Positions 18,792 to 27,989 are shown, numbered from the stretch's first letter. The stretch is 64,000 nt of DNA from Burkholderia sp. D-99 (GCF_011605345.1 NZ_JAAOXM010000004.1:124001-188000); one strand, 5' to 3'. Notes: generated by a model not told the origin, from the sequence alone. Numbers and translations are program-made.

Positions 18792-18980
18792 TTATCGCTC
18801 GCTGACCTTCACGCGCGGCAGCCATTCCGCCTCGGCACCCTGCGTGCCTTTCAGTTGGGCGGGAATCGCGTCTTGCACCTGCGCGTCGAAGCGGCGTACC
18901 GCCTCGGTGTCGAGATGCCGGCCGTCGAACGTCGACTGGCGACGGGTAATCATGTTGATGCGAAAGCGTTTGGCCGCCAT
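18792..18980 (-). CDS. small protein of unknown function (62 aa)
   Basis: Starts MAAKRFRINMITRRQS and is rich in charged residues, with no membrane segment or signal peptide. A good ribosome site (AAGGAAGA, about seven bases upstream of ATG 18980) and coding-like composition support a real gene. I recognise no family. It is convergent with the oxidase gene and divergent from the membrane protein at 19254. Confidence 0.55.
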   Translation of the reverse strand: MAAKRFRINMITRRQSTFDGRHLDTEAVRRFDAQVQDAIPAQLKGTQGAEAEWLPRVKVSER

Positions 18981-19253
18981 GGTCGGTCTTCCTTGAAAAA
19001 TCGGCACCCCGCCGACTGGCGAAGTGCAATAGATGTACGTGAGAAAGATGTCGCTTCGATGACGCGATGTGCAACGCACATTCTCACCATCGTACGGCGG
19101 CGGCGCATGCACCGCAATGACCTCGAGCAAGCATCGCAGCCCACGCCTTTGCGATCCGCTTGCCGCCCGAAACGGGATCGGACAGAATCGCGACGATCGA
19201 ATCGGACTGGACGTCCGCTTTGCGCGGCGCGGCGATTCTCAATTGGGTGCGCA

Positions 19254-20012
19254 ATGCCTCCTGCAATCGAAGCCATCCTTGGCTGGACTACCGTCGTGCT
19301 TGGCGCACTCGGTATGCTCGCCACGATAACCAGCGTGTTGACCCCGGACCGGTGGATGTTCGACGCCGGCTATGCATGCATTCCCGACGGCCGGGATCTG
19401 ATCCTGTCGCCGCGCCGCGTGCGCATCAACCGCTTCGTCTGGTGGTTGCTCGGCTTCGGCTTCGGCACCTTGGGGCTGGCCTGTTTGATCGGCGCACCCG
19501 CGTTCGTCGGGCTCCTCACCGGAGACGAGCTGCATGCCTGGTATGAATGGCTCGCCCTTGCCGCTACGGTTGTACTCGTCGTCGGCTTGGGCGTGCTGAT
19601 GCTCTGGATCGGCTTCAAGCTGATGCGCGCGCGATGGTTCGGCGGCCCGCTGCGTGACACCCGCTTCTGCTGGCGAGACGGGGAGCGCTGGATCGATGTC
19701 ACCACGACGCGGCTGCTGCATAGGCCGGTGCGGAATACCTACGCGTGCCGCGATCTCGAGCATCTGCTGATCGGCGCTCGCCGGAGCCTGGACGGCGCGG
19801 TCGTGGGTGGCTCGCTGACGACACTCCAGCAAGACCTGGCACAACTGATCCTCGTTTTTCACGCCCATCCACCGGTGGACCTGATGGGCCGGTTCAAGGA
19901 TGGCGCCGGGGCGCACCGCATGATCGACATGATCGGCACCTGGTGCGGCGTCGAAGTACAACGGGTCGAAGGCTTGCCGGACGTGACGCCGTTCAACTTC
20001 GACCGGATCTGA
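19254..20012 (+). CDS. conserved-looking membrane protein of unknown function
   Basis: 252 residues. There are three hydrophobic segments (about 7-29, 60-85, 95-122) and a soluble C-terminal domain of about 130 residues containing WRDGERWIDVTTTRLLHRPV. The start at ATG 19254 gives a hydrophobic N-terminus; a much longer in-frame extension upstream lacks coding features. It precedes the radical SAM gene by about 290 bases on the same strand, too far for confident operon membership. No function can be assigned. Confidence 0.65.
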   Translation: MPPAIEAILGWTTVVLGALGMLATITSVLTPDRWMFDAGYACIPDGRDLILSPRRVRINRFVWWLLGFGFGTLGLACLIGAPAFVGLLTGDELHAWYEWLALAATVVLVVGLGVLMLWIGFKLMRARWFGGPLRDTRFCWRDGERWIDVTTTRLLHRPVRNTYACRDLEHLLIGARRSLDGAVVGGSLTTLQQDLAQLILVFHAHPPVDLMGRFKDGAGAHRMIDMIGTWCGVEVQRVEGLPDVTPFNFDRI

Positions 20013-20263
20013 CCTGGCCGACCAAATCCTGATCGGGCCGCCGTTATAATCGTCGCGACGCTACAGCGGCCGCGCTTGTCGGCTGCCGGTTGCGCCGGGA
20101 TGATTTCCGTTTCGGGCGCGACGCGCTCGAGAATCCGTTTCTTCCCGGCTTGAAGCGCCTTACGCGATTCTCCGCGCCACGCAATTCATGGTCATCCACG
20201 TGACGGGGGATGGTGGCGCGAGTGACTTCAAATACAACGAGTTCCCATCGCATCACCGGGTTC

Positions 20264-20323
20264 ATGGGAATCCTGGACAAAAAAACAGAGAGCCTCGCCG
20301 ATGCCGGATTCCACTGGTTTTGA
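20264..20323 (+). other. possible 19-codon leader ORF overlapping the radical SAM start
   Basis: ATG at 20264 opens MGILDKKTESLADAGFHWF and stops at 20323, overlapping the first codons of the radical SAM gene in another frame. It has no good ribosome site. It could be a leader or precursor-like peptide, or chance. Confidence 0.2.
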
Positions 20324-22040
20324 TCGCAACGCATTCAGGGCGTATCCGCTGGATGGCGCGCTGCTGCGCTTTCACCCCGCGACAGGAACGCACGTCCGGA
20401 TCGAGAACGCAGCGACCCGCCACTTGCGGCGCCGCGCACCCCGAGTCGTAATGTTCGGGATAACGAACAAGTGCAATCTGTCTTGCGATTTCTGCTCGCG
20501 TGACGTGCGGCGCGATAGCGCCTGGTCTGTCCAGTCGGCCGCCGACGTGCTTCGCGGCCTCGCCGCGGCAGGAACGCTGGAAGTCGCCTTTGGCGGCGGA
20601 GAGCCGTTCGCGTTCCGTGGATTCTCCGAGTTGATCGACATCCTCCATGACACCACGCCGCTTGCACTGAACGTCACGACCAATGGAACGCTGATCCGGC
20701 AAGACACGTTTGCGCGCTACGCCGGCCGCTTCGGCCAGGTCCGCGTCTCCCTCTACGACGACGTACGCTGGCGCGACGCGGCCATGGTCTTGTCGAACTA
20801 CGGGCAACGGTGGGGAGCAAACCTGATCGTCGATGACGCCGTGCTGCCGGGCCTTCCCGCACTGCTGGCCGAACTGGCCACGCTGGGTTGTCAGGATGTC
20901 TCGTTGCTGTCTTACATCGGCCCCGATTTGCGCAGGCACCTTTCGCCACGGGGGCGAGCGCGGCTTGCGGCTATCGTGCAGGATTCGCCGATCGCATGCC
21001 GCCTGTCGGTGTGCTTTGGCGACGCTGTTCCCGTATCCAGATTGTTCGATGGCGCCGATGGAAGCGGCGACTGCGGCGCAGGTCTGGACTTTGTCTCCAT
21101 CACGCCCGATCAGCGCATGCAGGGCTGCTCGTTCCAGGACGGCGGCCTGCCCGCCGCCAGTGCAGAGGACATCCTGCATGGGTGGCGGAACGAGCGTGCG
21201 CGTCTCGAGCAGCCAAGCGCGCGGCGCGGTTGCGCACGGCGCGGCGCAGACGCCCGTCGAATCCGTTCCACGCCATCGGTCAGCGTGTGGCAGGCATTCT
21301 CCGGCAACAACAGCGGTGAATGCGTGATGGTTGCGAAGTTCGAGACCATCGCGGATGCGGATGCCTACCTCGCACAACTGCTGCCGTCATGGGCGCCCGA
21401 TGCCGAGTATTCGTCCGGGTGGAAGCGCCTGTTCGAGGAAGAAGCGGTGGCGGGGCCGGGCTTGTCGGGCGGAGGCTCGCCTCGCGAGCTGGCGGCGATC
21501 GGCCGCTCGGTGATCGCGACGGGATACGACGCAGACGACCTGTTTCCGGAATTGCGTGCGCTCGCCTGGAAGAAAGGCGCATACGTGGTGCCTGGCGGAA
21601 TCCACGCCCACGACGTGTTCCTGCTGGCAGCGGTGCGTGCGTCAAGCGCGGATGACGCACGCAATCTGGCCGCCCGGAAGCCCCATCCAGCCGCCAGGAT
21701 CTGGCTGCATGGCGATGTCATTCTCGTCACGCTCGAATTGCAGGGTGATGGCGCGCCAGGTGAACTCAGCGAGATTCGGCAATGGCTCACCGCCTATTCG
21801 GCCGGCCGCCCGCTCGCCGCAGAGCTCGTATTCGACGACTTCGACGACGCTGCCATGCTGTCGGTCATGAAGCGGCTCGGTGCGGAAATCGGCAGCCTGC
21901 CGAGGCTTGCCTTGCAATTCGGATGGCGTGAGGAATCCGGCCAGAAAGCGGTTCGCCGTGCTGGCCTATCGGCAGGGGGCGCATGTCAGCGCCATAGACG
22001 GCTCGGAAGTGCGTGTCAGCGCCTATTTTGTCGTGCCTGA
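20301..22040 (+). CDS. radical SAM protein with SPASM-like region and long C-terminal extension
   Basis: 579 residues as read. The [4Fe-4S] motif CNLSCDFC has cysteines at 58, 62 and 65; GGGEPF (about 97-102) follows as the SAM-binding GGE motif. A cysteine-bearing SPASM-like region (DCGAGLDF… QGCSFQDGG… RRGCAR) runs to about residue 315. The tail contains VWQAFSGNNSGECVMVAKF and then about 200 residues of unknown fold. Such enzymes often modify a peptide or another small substrate, but no precursor is evident. The last about 35 residues have non-coding character. The frame switch at about 21940 (see pseudogene-like entry at 21940-22326) suggests the natural protein continues in the neighbouring frame. 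Confidence 0.8.
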   Translation: MPDSTGFDRNAFRAYPLDGALLRFHPATGTHVRIENAATRHLRRRAPRVVMFGITNKCNLSCDFCSRDVRRDSAWSVQSAADVLRGLAAAGTLEVAFGGGEPFAFRGFSELIDILHDTTPLALNVTTNGTLIRQDTFARYAGRFGQVRVSLYDDVRWRDAAMVLSNYGQRWGANLIVDDAVLPGLPALLAELATLGCQDVSLLSYIGPDLRRHLSPRGRARLAAIVQDSPIACRLSVCFGDAVPVSRLFDGADGSGDCGAGLDFVSITPDQRMQGCSFQDGGLPAASAEDILHGWRNERARLEQPSARRGCARRGADARRIRSTPSVSVWQAFSGNNSGECVMVAKFETIADADAYLAQLLPSWAPDAEYSSGWKRLFEEEAVAGPGLSGGGSPRELAAIGRSVIATGYDADDLFPELRALAWKKGAYVVPGGIHAHDVFLLAAVRASSADDARNLAARKPHPAARIWLHGDVILVTLELQGDGAPGELSEIRQWLTAYSAGRPLAAELVFDDFDDAAMLSVMKRLGAEIGSLPRLALQFGWREESGQKAVRRAGLSAGGACQRHRRLGSACQRLFCRA

Positions 22041-22326
22041 TGCCATGCCTCAGAAGGGCAGGCGCGCAGAACCCGGCGAGATTGATATCGACCGGGTTCG
22101 CGAAGCGCTACAACAACGGTTTCCGAGTAGCGTACGCATCGAGGTCAGGGCGGGATATCGTCGAAGCATGGCCTTCGTGAACGTCGTCACCTCAGACCCT
22201 GGATACGCGTTCACTCAACTCGAACAGCTTGCGGCATTATTCGATGCCAGACTCACCATCGGCGTGCACGAAGTCGATCCGCTGGCGTTTGCCGTTCGAC
22301 GCGTGATCGCGGACGTGCATTCCTGA
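21940..22326 (+). CDS. partner ORF or frameshifted continuation of the radical SAM protein tail
   Basis: An open frame that encodes KRFAVLAYRQGAHVSAIDGS, then EVRVSAYFVVP, and ends IADVHS. It has good coding character, takes over exactly where the radical SAM frame loses it, and has no ribosome site of its own. In-frame GTG codons at 21880 and 21928 are possible starts. The two readings are a separate overlapping gene of about 130-148 residues, or one longer radical SAM protein split by a one-base shift (real or a sequencing error). The content looks like an alpha/beta domain; I recognise no family. Confidence 0.55.
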   Translation, partial: ARKRFAVLAYRQGAHVSAIDGSEVRVSAYFVVPDAMPQKGRRAEPGEIDIDRVREALQQRFPSSVRIEVRAGYRRSMAFVNVVTSDPGYAFTQLEQLAALFDARLTIGVHEVDPLAFAVRRVIADVHS

Positions 22327-22462
22327 GCTGCCGCGCAACCCGCCGGGCGCATGCGATCGCCATCCTGACACTCGCGTATTCGGGAAGGGTTTGATGGCGT
22401 CCTGGCACCGCCGCCCCGAAATCCAGGCGACGCCCACTCGATATCGTTGACAGGATGGTGAT

Positions 22463-22744
22463 ATGCATCAGCTTGAACAGTATTATCCCGGCGACGCGAG
22501 TTGGCAGCGGTTCGTCGCCGTATTCAGCCAATCAAGATCCAGGCAGGAAGTCGTGGATCTCGCCCGATCACTCGATGGCGACGTCGACCTCGCGACGGTA
22601 GTCTACGAAGTGGTCGGCGCAGGCTACGACAAGTGGATCCGCGAAAAGGTGCCTGCGATGGACGATCTCGCACCGATCGACTGCGTCCGCTCCCCCGCGC
22701 TGATGAAACGGCTTCGCACCGCCTTGATGCGTTTCCCCAGCTAA
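22463..22744 (+). CDS. small DUF2384 (MbcA/ParS/Xre antitoxin C-terminal)-like protein
   Basis: 93 residues starting MHQLEQYYPGDASWQRFV. The C-terminal portion (DKWIREKVPAMDDLAPIDCV, then RSPALMKRLRTALMRFP) has the spacing of the toxin-binding DUF2384 domain (W…P…L.G..P.D.l….. ..v...L.r). It lacks an N-terminal HTH, and no RES-domain toxin adjoins it. A Shine-Dalgarno AGGA lies eight bases upstream of the ATG. It follows the radical SAM region by 136 bases and precedes the DUF4303 gene by 27. The family call is tentative. Confidence 0.5.
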   Translation: MHQLEQYYPGDASWQRFVAVFSQSRSRQEVVDLARSLDGDVDLATVVYEVVGAGYDKWIREKVPAMDDLAPIDCVRSPALMKRLRTALMRFPS

Positions 22745-22771
22745 ACCCGATCACGATATGGCGAGGTCAAT

Positions 22772-23317
22772 TTGAGCGTGCATCCTAATTTCGCGACCGA
22801 GATTGCCGACGCGGCGAGAGTGACGTATCGAGCCCTTCTTGCGGCACACCCCCAGGATCATTTTTACGCGTTCGCCCTCTACACCGACAGTGGCGCCATG
22901 ACCGTCGTGCCGGCCGCCAATTCCGACGAAGGGTTGAAGCGGGTCCGCGAACAAATGGCGGTCGGCGACGACGAGAAGGCGCCGGAGTTCACCTGGGCAA
23001 CCGGCGAATGGGCATATGAATCCGCCGAGGCGGATTCGTTCAATCCGCTCTGCAAACGGTTGGCCGATACGGTACTCGGTCCGAACCTGCCCGAAGCGAA
23101 GTTCGACGCGTTTTTCAAGGAACTCCAACGCGACATGATCGAGGCACTCAGGCAGCTCGATCGAGAAGGGTTGTTCGGAACCGGTGCGGAGCGCGAGAAG
23201 ATCACGCTGTTCGTCACGATCAGTGATGACAACGGGGCCGAGGCACTGGAAAACCAATCCGCCCAAATCCTGAACCCGCCCGCCGTCTTTGATCGCTTTA
23301 TCAAGCGCTACGACTAG
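22772..23317 (+). CDS. DUF4303 protein
   Basis: 181 residues. The motif HPQDHFYAFALYTDSGAMTV (about 25-45) followed by PAANSDEGLKRV matches the DUF4303 family, as I recall it. The family's function is unknown; members often lie near toxin-immunity or accessory loci. The start is a TTG at 22772 with GAGG five bases upstream; a GTG at 22778 has poorer spacing. It ends the four-ORF cassette and converges on the GGDEF-EAL gene. No signal peptide or membrane segment. Confidence 0.75.
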   Translation: MSVHPNFATEIADAARVTYRALLAAHPQDHFYAFALYTDSGAMTVVPAANSDEGLKRVREQMAVGDDEKAPEFTWATGEWAYESAEADSFNPLCKRLADTVLGPNLPEAKFDAFFKELQRDMIEALRQLDREGLFGTGAEREKITLFVTISDDNGAEALENQSAQILNPPAVFDRFIKRYD

Positions 23318-23502
23318 CAGCAAGTCCTTTTGACTTTTCGATGCGCACCCGCTTGACCCGACGCCCCTGCATCCGAATCAGCATCGCGTTCATCCGGCTC
23401 ACGCAGTGACCGCATCAGGACAACGCAAGGCAATACATCGGTTCCCGTGCGCGACAACGGATGTCGGATCCTCGGCGACCGAACCCGTCGCTGCATTGTC
23501 GC

Positions 23503-25833
23503 TCACGCCCGCCTGCTCGTAGCCTGCGCAGCCAGTGCGGCCCGCTCGATCCAGCGGATGGCCGGCGCATCGTGCTCGCCCGGCGCGGGCTTGCCGATCA
23601 GGAAGCCCTGCACCTCGCGGCAGCCGGCATCCGTGATGCACGCCAGTTGCGCCTCCGTCTCGACGCCTTCCGCGACGGTCGTCACGCCGAGACGCTTGCC
23701 GAGATCGGCCACCGCGCGCACGACGGCCGCGCAGTCCGGGCGCGTGACCGCATCGCGCACGAAGCTGCCGTCGATCTTGATCTTGTCGAACGGGAACGCG
23801 CGCAGATGTGCGAGCGACGAGAAGCCCGTGCCGAAGTCGTCGAGCGCGACGCGCACGCCCATCGAGCGCAGCGCGCGCAGGTCCGCGACGGCCTTGCCCT
23901 CGTCATGCAGCAGCGCGGTTTCCGTCACCTCGATTTCCAGCCGGTCGGGTGCGAGGCCCGCGCCGGCCAGCGCCGCCGCGAAGGCCGGCACGACCGTGCC
24001 GTGGCCGAGCTGCGCCGCCGACACGTTGACGGCGACGCGCGCACCGTCCGGCCAGCGCGCCGCCTCCCGGCATGCGCGGTCGAGCACGAAGCGGCCGAGC
24101 CGGTCGATCAGGCCGCCGCGCTCGGCCACCGGAATGAAGCGCCCCGGCGAAATCCAGCCGGAGCGCGGGTGATGCCAGCGCAGCAGCGCCTCGCGCGTCG
24201 TGATCTGGCGGGTCCCGACGTCGACGATCGGCTGGTAGAACACGTACAGCCCCTGGTTCTCGTCCAGCGCGACGCGCAGCTTCGATTCGAGCGCGACCCG
24301 CTCCTGCGCGCTCGTTTCCATGTCCGGCGAGAACATCCGGTACGTGCCCTTCCCGGCTTTCTTGGCCGCATAGAGCGCCATGTCCGCGCGCGACAGCAGC
24401 ACACCGGCGTCGTTGCCGTGATGCGGCGCCAGCACGCAGCCGATCGACGCCCCGATGCGGAACTGCCGGTCGGGCGACGGCGCATAGGGGGCGACAAGCG
24501 TGTCGACGAGCCGCGCGGCCGCGCCCATCGCACCATCCGCGTCGGTATCGCGCAGCAGCACCGCGAACTCGTCGCCGCCGATGCGCCCGAGCATCATCCC
24601 CGGCTCGGGGCACTGCCCGCGAAGGCGTTCCGCGACCTGGCGCAGCACCTCGTCGCCCGCCGAATGCCCGCACGCGTCGTTGATCTGGTTGAAGCTGTCG
24701 AGGTCGATGAAGAGCAGCCCGAGCACCTTGTCCGAGCGGCGCAGGCTCGCGTCGAATTCGGCCAGGAAGGTCGCGCGGTTCGGCAGGCCGGTGAGCGAGT
24801 CGTGATGCGCGAGCTGGTGGATGCGCGCCTCCGCCTCGGCCTGCTGCGTGACGATCGACCACGACAGCATCGGGCCGATGTAGCGCCCCTCGGCATCGCG
24901 CACCGCCGAGACCTGGATGTCGAGCACTTCCGGCCCGAGCCGGATGCGCGCGCGATGCGGCAGGTTTGCCGGATCGGCAAGCAGGCGGCGCTGGTGCTGC
25001 GGGTGCGGGTGGAAGAAGTCGATCGGTGCGCCGAGCGCATCGTCCGCGCGGATCGGCAGCAGGTGCTCGATCGTGCGCAGCAGATTGCGCGACGTCGCGT
25101 TCAGGTAGTTGATGCGGAACGTCTCCGGGTCGGCCGTCATCACGGCCACCGGCATGTCGTCGATCATCCGCATCAGCCGCGTCTGCGCCTGCTCGCGCAG
25201 CCGCGATTCGGCCTGCGCATCGACGGTGCGCAGGAAGCCCCGGTAGTTGACCGAGATGACGGCGATCAGCGCCGCCGACACGAAGGCCATGTTGACCGCG
25301 GTGGCGACGAGCGTCGGCTGGCCCGTCGAGAGGAAGAACGCGATGAACGCGACGTTGACGATCACGGCCACGATCAGCGCGGCCGTGCGCAGGTACATCA
25401 GGCTGAAGATGCAGCCGATCACCGTGATCGCCAGGTAGAACGCGACCTGGGCCTTTTGCCATGCGTCGCCGTACGGGAACAGCAGCAGCGCCCAGGTGGT
25501 GAACGTCATCGCGACCGGGATCACCAGCCAGTTCGTCATCGTGAGCGCGCGCAGCACGGTGTCCGGCGTCCGCTCCAGCAGCCGGGTGCGATGCCAGTGC
25601 AGCAGCCGCGCGAGCGCCGCGAGCGTCATGGCGGCCGGCATCGCGACCGACAGCCACCACGGCGTGCTGCCCAGGTGCGTGATGGCGAGGCTCCAGGTGC
25701 TCGAGATGAGGATCAGGTACGACACCGGGATCTGGCCGGCGAATACCCGGTACTGCGCCGCGAGCAGGTCCGGGTTCCGGGCCGGTGCCGCGATGCTCGC
25801 CAGTCTTGCCATCCGTGCGTAGGGGATTTTCAT
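23503..25833 (-). CDS. membrane-bound PAS/GGDEF/EAL cyclic-di-GMP signalling protein
   Basis: 776 residues. Five or six N-terminal membrane helices (about 36-215) precede a PAS-like sensor domain (about 225-345), a GGDEF domain with intact GRIGGDEFAV and an EAL domain with TREALLRW, DDFGTGFSSL and AEGVETE. Both the diguanylate cyclase and phosphodiesterase centres look intact; no RxxD inhibitory site precedes GGDEF. The start at 25833 (MKIPYARM) follows a weak ribosome site; the longer frame upstream overlaps the neighbouring EAL gene and is a shadow. It lies 54 bases downstream of a second GGDEF-EAL gene on the same strand, so the two may be co-transcribed. Confidence 0.92.
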   Translation of the reverse strand: MKIPYARMARLASIAAPARNPDLLAAQYRVFAGQIPVSYLILISSTWSLAITHLGSTPWWLSVAMPAAMTLAALARLLHWHRTRLLERTPDTVLRALTMTNWLVIPVAMTFTTWALLLFPYGDAWQKAQVAFYLAITVIGCIFSLMYLRTAALIVAVIVNVAFIAFFLSTGQPTLVATAVNMAFVSAALIAVISVNYRGFLRTVDAQAESRLREQAQTRLMRMIDDMPVAVMTADPETFRINYLNATSRNLLRTIEHLLPIRADDALGAPIDFFHPHPQHQRRLLADPANLPHRARIRLGPEVLDIQVSAVRDAEGRYIGPMLSWSIVTQQAEAEARIHQLAHHDSLTGLPNRATFLAEFDASLRRSDKVLGLLFIDLDSFNQINDACGHSAGDEVLRQVAERLRGQCPEPGMMLGRIGGDEFAVLLRDTDADGAMGAAARLVDTLVAPYAPSPDRQFRIGASIGCVLAPHHGNDAGVLLSRADMALYAAKKAGKGTYRMFSPDMETSAQERVALESKLRVALDENQGLYVFYQPIVDVGTRQITTREALLRWHHPRSGWISPGRFIPVAERGGLIDRLGRFVLDRACREAARWPDGARVAVNVSAAQLGHGTVVPAFAAALAGAGLAPDRLEIEVTETALLHDEGKAVADLRALRSMGVRVALDDFGTGFSSLAHLRAFPFDKIKIDGSFVRDAVTRPDCAAVVRAVADLGKRLGVTTVAEGVETEAQLACITDAGCREVQGFLIGKPAPGEHDAPAIRWIERAALAAQATSRRA

Positions 25834-25886
25834 GTGAGCCTGCCTGCTGCAACCCGGGTTCGGGTTGCCGTGTCCGGCGTCATCGG

Positions 25887-27989
25887 TTACCCGCGCGGGC
25901 CCGGTTCCATCTCGACCTTGACGGCCGATCCGGACGCGGGAGCCAGCGCGCTGGCGCGGTTGCTGCCGGTCAGCGCGATCTGTCCGCTGCCGACAATCTC
26001 GTTGAGGGGTGCGGGCCGGCCGAGCAGGAAGCCCTGCGCTTCGTCGCAGCCTTCGTCGGCCAGCAGCGCAAGCTGCTCGCGCGTCTCGATGCCTTCGGCC
26101 AGGATCGGAATGCCCAGGCTCTTGCCGAGCGCGAGCACGGCGCGGATGATCGCGCGATCCTGCGGTTTCGCTTCCGCGTCCGCGACGAACGACTGGTCGA
26201 GCTTGATGCGGTCGAACGGAAACGAGCGCAGCGTGTCGAGCGACGAATAGCCGGTACCGAAATCGTCGAGCGCGATGCTCACGCCCAGCGCCTTGATCTG
26301 CCGCAGCGTCTCCAGCGCGCGCTCGCGGCCGGCGAAGATCGTCGATTCGGTCAGTTCCAGCTGCAGGCGCGACGCCGGCAGGCGGGTTGCCTCGAGCACG
26401 TCCGCCACGAGCGCGGTCAGGTCCGCGTGCATGAACTGCACGGCCGATACGTTCACCGCGACGGCATAGGGCGGCTCCCACGTGGCCGCCCGCGCACATG
26501 CCTCGCGCAGCACCCATGCGCCGATGTCCAGGATCACGCCGTTTTCCTCGGCGAGCGGAATGAACTCGGCGGGCGGAATCGTGCCGAGCGTTGCATGCTG
26601 CCAGCGCAGCAGCGCCTCGTAGCCGCGAATCTCGCCGGTCGCGAGCGAAGTCTGCACCTGGTAATGGACGCTCAGCTGGTTGTCGGCCACCGCGCGGCGC
26701 AGGTCGGCCGCGAGGCTGCGGCGCGCGCGGACGATCAGGTCCATCGCCGGCTCGTAGAAGCAGATCGTTTGCGCGATGCTGCCCTTGGCGCGGTACATCG
26801 CGAGGTCCGCGTTGTTGATGAGGATGGCCTTGGTGGTCGCGTCGTCCGGGTAGATGGCGACACCGAAGCTCGCGCCCGGCACGACCTCGTAGTCGTCCAG
26901 CCTGACCGGCTTGTAGAGCGCCGGTTCGAGCCGCTCGAGCAGATTCATCACGCGGGTGTCGTCATTCATCCGGCAAAGTGCCGCGAATTCGTCACCGCCG
27001 ATGCGGGCGACGAATTCGCCCTCACGCAGCAGGTTCGTCATGCGGCGTGCAAGGATGCGCAGCACCTCGTCACCGGCGTGGTGACCGCGCAGGTCGTTGA
27101 TTTCCTTGAAGCGGTTCAGGTCGATGCCGATCAGCGCGAGCTTCGTGCCCTGCCCTTGCGCAAGCGCGATCTCGAGGTCCAGCCGCTCGTTGAAGCTGGC
27201 CCGGTTCGGCAGGCCGGTCAGCATGTCGCTCAGCGCCAGCCGGCGCAGGTGCTCGAGCGATTCGGCCCGCACGTTGCTGTCGATCACGTAGCTCACGAGC
27301 CCCGTGCAGACGATCACGAGCGACGTGCCCGCAACCGCCAGCGCCAGCGGGCGCAGTTCGCTCACGTCGGTCCATGTGCCGTCGAGTGTCAGCGGCGTGA
27401 TGCGCAGCGCGGACATCCCGGTGAAATGCAATGCGAGGATCGCGAGCGACAGCACGCCGGCCATCTGGTTGACCGCGTGCGGCGACGGCCGCAGCGCGAG
27501 GTGCAGCGCGAGCGCCGCGAGGGTCATCGCCAGCAGCACCGACGCGATCAGGTAGCCGACGTCCCACGACACGATCCCCTCGACCCGCCACGCGAGCATG
27601 CCGGTGTAGTGCATCAGCACGATCGCCAGACCGACGATCGCGCCACCGAGCGCGGGCGCGACCTTGACGATGCGGCAGGTGGTCAGCGCGAAGCCGATCG
27701 TGCTGCCGCCGACCGCGATGACCAGCGACACGAGCGTGAGCGGCAGGTTGAAATGCACGGGCGCGCCAGCGTCGAAGCCGAGCATCGCGATGAAGTGCGT
27801 GCACCAGATCGCGACGCCGGCCGAAATGGCCGTCAGCACGTGCCAGCCGAGCCGCTGCGTGCCGGTGGTGTTCACCGTGCGCTGGAACAGGCGCGCGGTG
27901 ACCCACGAGCCGGCCCCGCACAACAGTGCGGCAAGCAATACCAGCCAGTGATTGTGCCGTTGAACGATGCACCCTAAAACTGTCAGCAA
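25887..27989 (-). CDS. MHYT-GGDEF-EAL cyclic-di-GMP signalling protein
   Basis: 700 residues. The N-terminal MHYT sensor has about seven membrane helices with its repeats WCTHFIAML, LMHYTGML and LHFTGMSAL, which in the family may bind copper and sense a diatomic gas. The GGDEF motif ARIGGDEFAAL and the EAL motif YEALLRW are intact, with DDFGTGYSSL and AEGIETRE. It probably makes or degrades cyclic-di-GMP in response to a membrane signal, and such signals commonly control exopolysaccharide and adhesin output. The start is a TTG at 27989 preceded by AAGGAAGG. First of the two-gene pair. Confidence 0.93.
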   Translation of the reverse strand: MLTVLGCIVQRHNHWLVLLAALLCGAGSWVTARLFQRTVNTTGTQRLGWHVLTAISAGVAIWCTHFIAMLGFDAGAPVHFNLPLTLVSLVIAVGGSTIGFALTTCRIVKVAPALGGAIVGLAIVLMHYTGMLAWRVEGIVSWDVGYLIASVLLAMTLAALALHLALRPSPHAVNQMAGVLSLAILALHFTGMSALRITPLTLDGTWTDVSELRPLALAVAGTSLVIVCTGLVSYVIDSNVRAESLEHLRRLALSDMLTGLPNRASFNERLDLEIALAQGQGTKLALIGIDLNRFKEINDLRGHHAGDEVLRILARRMTNLLREGEFVARIGGDEFAALCRMNDDTRVMNLLERLEPALYKPVRLDDYEVVPGASFGVAIYPDDATTKAILINNADLAMYRAKGSIAQTICFYEPAMDLIVRARRSLAADLRRAVADNQLSVHYQVQTSLATGEIRGYEALLRWQHATLGTIPPAEFIPLAEENGVILDIGAWVLREACARAATWEPPYAVAVNVSAVQFMHADLTALVADVLEATRLPASRLQLELTESTIFAGRERALETLRQIKALGVSIALDDFGTGYSSLDTLRSFPFDRIKLDQSFVADAEAKPQDRAIIRAVLALGKSLGIPILAEGIETREQLALLADEGCDEAQGFLLGRPAPLNEIVGSGQIALTGSNRASALAPASGSAVKVEMEPGPRG

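Noticed and set aside
18711..19253. N-terminal extension of the membrane protein at 19254
   Set aside because: The extra 181 codons overlap a small gene on the other strand and lack coding character; ATG 19254 gives a normal hydrophobic N-terminus.
20044..20334. A minus-strand 96-codon frame as a peptide precursor for the radical SAM protein
   Set aside because: Opposite strand, no ribosome site and Arg-rich shadow composition.
23461..26250. A 929-codon plus-strand open frame antisense to the GGDEF-EAL genes
   Set aside because: Its composition is that of an antisense shadow; the opposite strand encodes intact GGDEF and EAL motifs.
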